From: Acholeplasma hippikon | GTDB lineage: Bacteria > Bacillota_I > Bacilli_A > Acholeplasmatales > Acholeplasmataceae | Length of the DNA stretch: 64,000 nucleotides | Reading direction: 5' to 3' | Assembly (NCBI RefSeq): GCF_900660755.1 | Contig: NZ_LR215050.1 | Location: 248,001 to 312,000, forward strand | In this document: positions 60,891 to 64,000 of the stretch, one piece after another | How positions within the stretch are numbered: the stretch's first letter is position 1 | How the letters are laid out: each line of letters begins with the position of its first letter | Notes under the pieces: model-generated | The model's database searches: none | Told to the model about the DNA's origin: nothing | Seen by the model: the letters and a program-made list of their open reading frames with translations, nothing else | Made by a program: the position numbers and the translations under genes

Positions 60891-60917
60891 TTGGCACAAA
60901 TGATAGATGAGTGCTAA
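60891..60917 (+). promoter_or_regulatory. downstream CIRCE operator of the hrcA operon
   Basis: TTGGCACAA (60891-60899), N9, GAGTGCTAA (60909-60917): the right half is perfect and the left differs at three positions. It covers the expected transcription start and reaches the ribosome site of hrcA. Confidence 0.85.
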
Positions 60918-60930
60918 AGGTGGAATGAGG

Positions 60931-61953
60931 ATGTTATCAAATAGACAAAAGTTAATCTTAAAAGCAATTATTGACATTCATTCGGATACTGCTGAACCAG
61001 TAGGGTCAAAGACATTAATGAATTTACCCTATTTAAACTTTTCATCAGCAACACTTCGTTATGATATGGCAATTCTTGAAGATTTAGGATACTTAGAAAA
61101 AACGCATACATCATCAGGTAGAATTCCTTCTGAAAAAGGATATCGTTACTATGTAGAAAACTTAGTAACTAGAGATTCGGAAGTTGCGAAAGTCTTTCCA
61201 CTTGTTGACCAAATCTTCGAACAAAAATCATTTACGAGAGATGATGCAATTCAAGAAGCATTAAAACTCTTATCTGATTTAACAAACTATACAGCTGTGG
61301 CTGTTGGCCCAGATGTAGAACAATCAAAAATTAAGCGTATTGACTTTGTTCCTCTCGGACAAACTGAGGCAGTCATTCTGATTGTTACAGATACAGGGCA
61401 TGTTCAACATCAACAAATTCGTATTAGTGGTGACATGAGTATGAATGAATTAAGAGAAGTTATTAAGACTTTAGATGAACTGCTTAAAGATCGAACAATC
61501 AGTGAGGCAATGGGCGTATTAAAAGAAGAGTATGCTCAACATGAATTGAGTCGTTTCATGGCATATCAAGCTCAATTGATAGATTCATTTGTTCAAGCAT
61601 TTTCTAAATTTGCTTCAGACAAATTCTATTTATCAGGTATGACAAATGTGTTTGAACAACCCGAATTTAATAATGTAAATCACATTAAAAAGTTCATTGA
61701 TATGTTGGATCGACGTGAAATTATCAAACTCATAGGTAGTGATGATGGCTTATCCATTAAATTTGCTTCAGATTTAGAAGTAATTCCAATGAATCATATG
61801 ACAGTTGTTTCTGTGCCTTATGAAGTTGGAGACGGAGAAAAAGGTACAATCGCTTTACTTGGACCATCTCGAATGGCATACAAGAAAATTATTCCTCTCT
61901 TGGAATACATAGCGGCAAACCTTGCAAAGCTTTACAAAAATAATAAGGAGTGA
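60931..61953 (+). CDS. hrcA: heat-inducible transcription repressor HrcA
   Basis: A 340-residue repressor that binds CIRCE and needs GroEL for activity. Seen: N-terminal winged helix LSNRQKLILKAIIDIHSDTA with PVGSKTLM and SSATLRYDMAILEDLGYLEK, then the HTSSGRIPSEKGYRYYV signature and a GAF-like C-terminal domain (DGLSIKFASDLEVIP, GTIALLGPSRMAYKKIIPLL). The start at 60931 gives the normal N-terminus and lies 7 bases after AAAGGTGG; the upstream in-frame ATG at 60907 is inside the CIRCE. Its operon carries one clear and one weaker CIRCE, so it is autoregulated. The stop is TGA. Confidence 0.96.
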   Translation: MLSNRQKLILKAIIDIHSDTAEPVGSKTLMNLPYLNFSSATLRYDMAILEDLGYLEKTHTSSGRIPSEKGYRYYVENLVTRDSEVAKVFPLVDQIFEQKSFTRDDAIQEALKLLSDLTNYTAVAVGPDVEQSKIKRIDFVPLGQTEAVILIVTDTGHVQHQQIRISGDMSMNELREVIKTLDELLKDRTISEAMGVLKEEYAQHELSRFMAYQAQLIDSFVQAFSKFASDKFYLSGMTNVFEQPEFNNVNHIKKFIDMLDRREIIKLIGSDDGLSIKFASDLEVIPMNHMTVVSVPYEVGDGEKGTIALLGPSRMAYKKIIPLLEYIAANLAKLYKNNKE

Positions 61954-61958
61954 ATTAA

Positions 61959-64000
<2,042 letters not shown>

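Noticed and set aside
60907-60930. Upstream ATG of hrcA
   Set aside because: It falls inside the CIRCE and before the AAAGGTGG site; HrcA proteins normally begin near LSNRQ.

Overview
The window looks like a chromosome segment of an Acholeplasma-type mollicute. It is strongly AT-rich and uses the standard code: TGA is a stop (hrcA ends in TGA) and tryptophan is TGG. It combines groES-groEL, an HrcA/CIRCE heat-shock regulon, PlsY, carotenoid genes, L-lactate dehydrogenase and glycolipid-type glycosyltransferases. The identification is inferred from gene content; no rRNA or tRNA gene is present to confirm it.

Layout. 1-9.8 kb: the 3' end of an rRNA/tRNA m5U methyltransferase, a CaCA antiporter, an IS110-family insertion sequence, an isochorismatase-like hydrolase, an M3 oligopeptidase, a DEAD-box helicase, a second complete m5U methyltransferase, a decayed gene and an NAD(P)-binding protein. 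9.9-13.6 kb: CIRCE-controlled groES-groEL, then an IS150-like IS3 element lying between the two arms of what looks like the groEL terminator. 13.6-28.3 kb: a solute-binding lipoprotein without permeases, small membrane proteins, a MarR-controlled heterodimeric ABC exporter, YaaA, an MFS transporter, a DsbA/FrnE-like protein, GNAT and GT4 enzymes and a beta-lactamase-fold hydrolase. 28.4-33.6 kb: a carotenoid operon of crtI (frameshifted), crtB/crtM, two isoprenoid-alcohol kinase homologues (VTE5-like and DUF92/VTE6-like) and three small downstream genes. 36.7-45.9 kb: alpha-glucan genes (glgP, glgB, pulA, ROK kinase) with a LacI-type regulator, then a GT4 enzyme. 46-60.8 kb: a CDF-aldo/keto reductase in-frame fusion, tig, lon, engB, degV, ldh, a T-box leader followed by a GNAT gene and valS, folC, a lipase-like hydrolase and plsY. 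60.8-64 kb: hrcA-grpE-dnaK, with dnaK running off the end.

How the genes connect. HrcA, encoded at the right end, probably controls three loci here: groES-groEL, hrcA-grpE-dnaK (two candidate CIRCE sites) and lon (a CIRCE abutting the -35 box). The glucan enzymes can turn branched alpha-glucan into glucose-1-phosphate and glucose, under LacI-type operators ahead of glgP. The two membrane kinases in the carotenoid operon suggest that isoprenoid alcohols are phosphorylated to diphosphates for carotenoid synthesis.

The most striking object is the IS110 element. The roughly 200 bp upstream of its transposase can fold as two consecutive stem-loops that share an internal hairpin with a compensatory base change, as expected for the target- and donor-binding lobes of a bridge RNA. 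The ends can be placed at CT dinucleotides. Joining them would create a TTGACA-17 bp-TATAAT promoter that is split between the two ends in the integrated copy.
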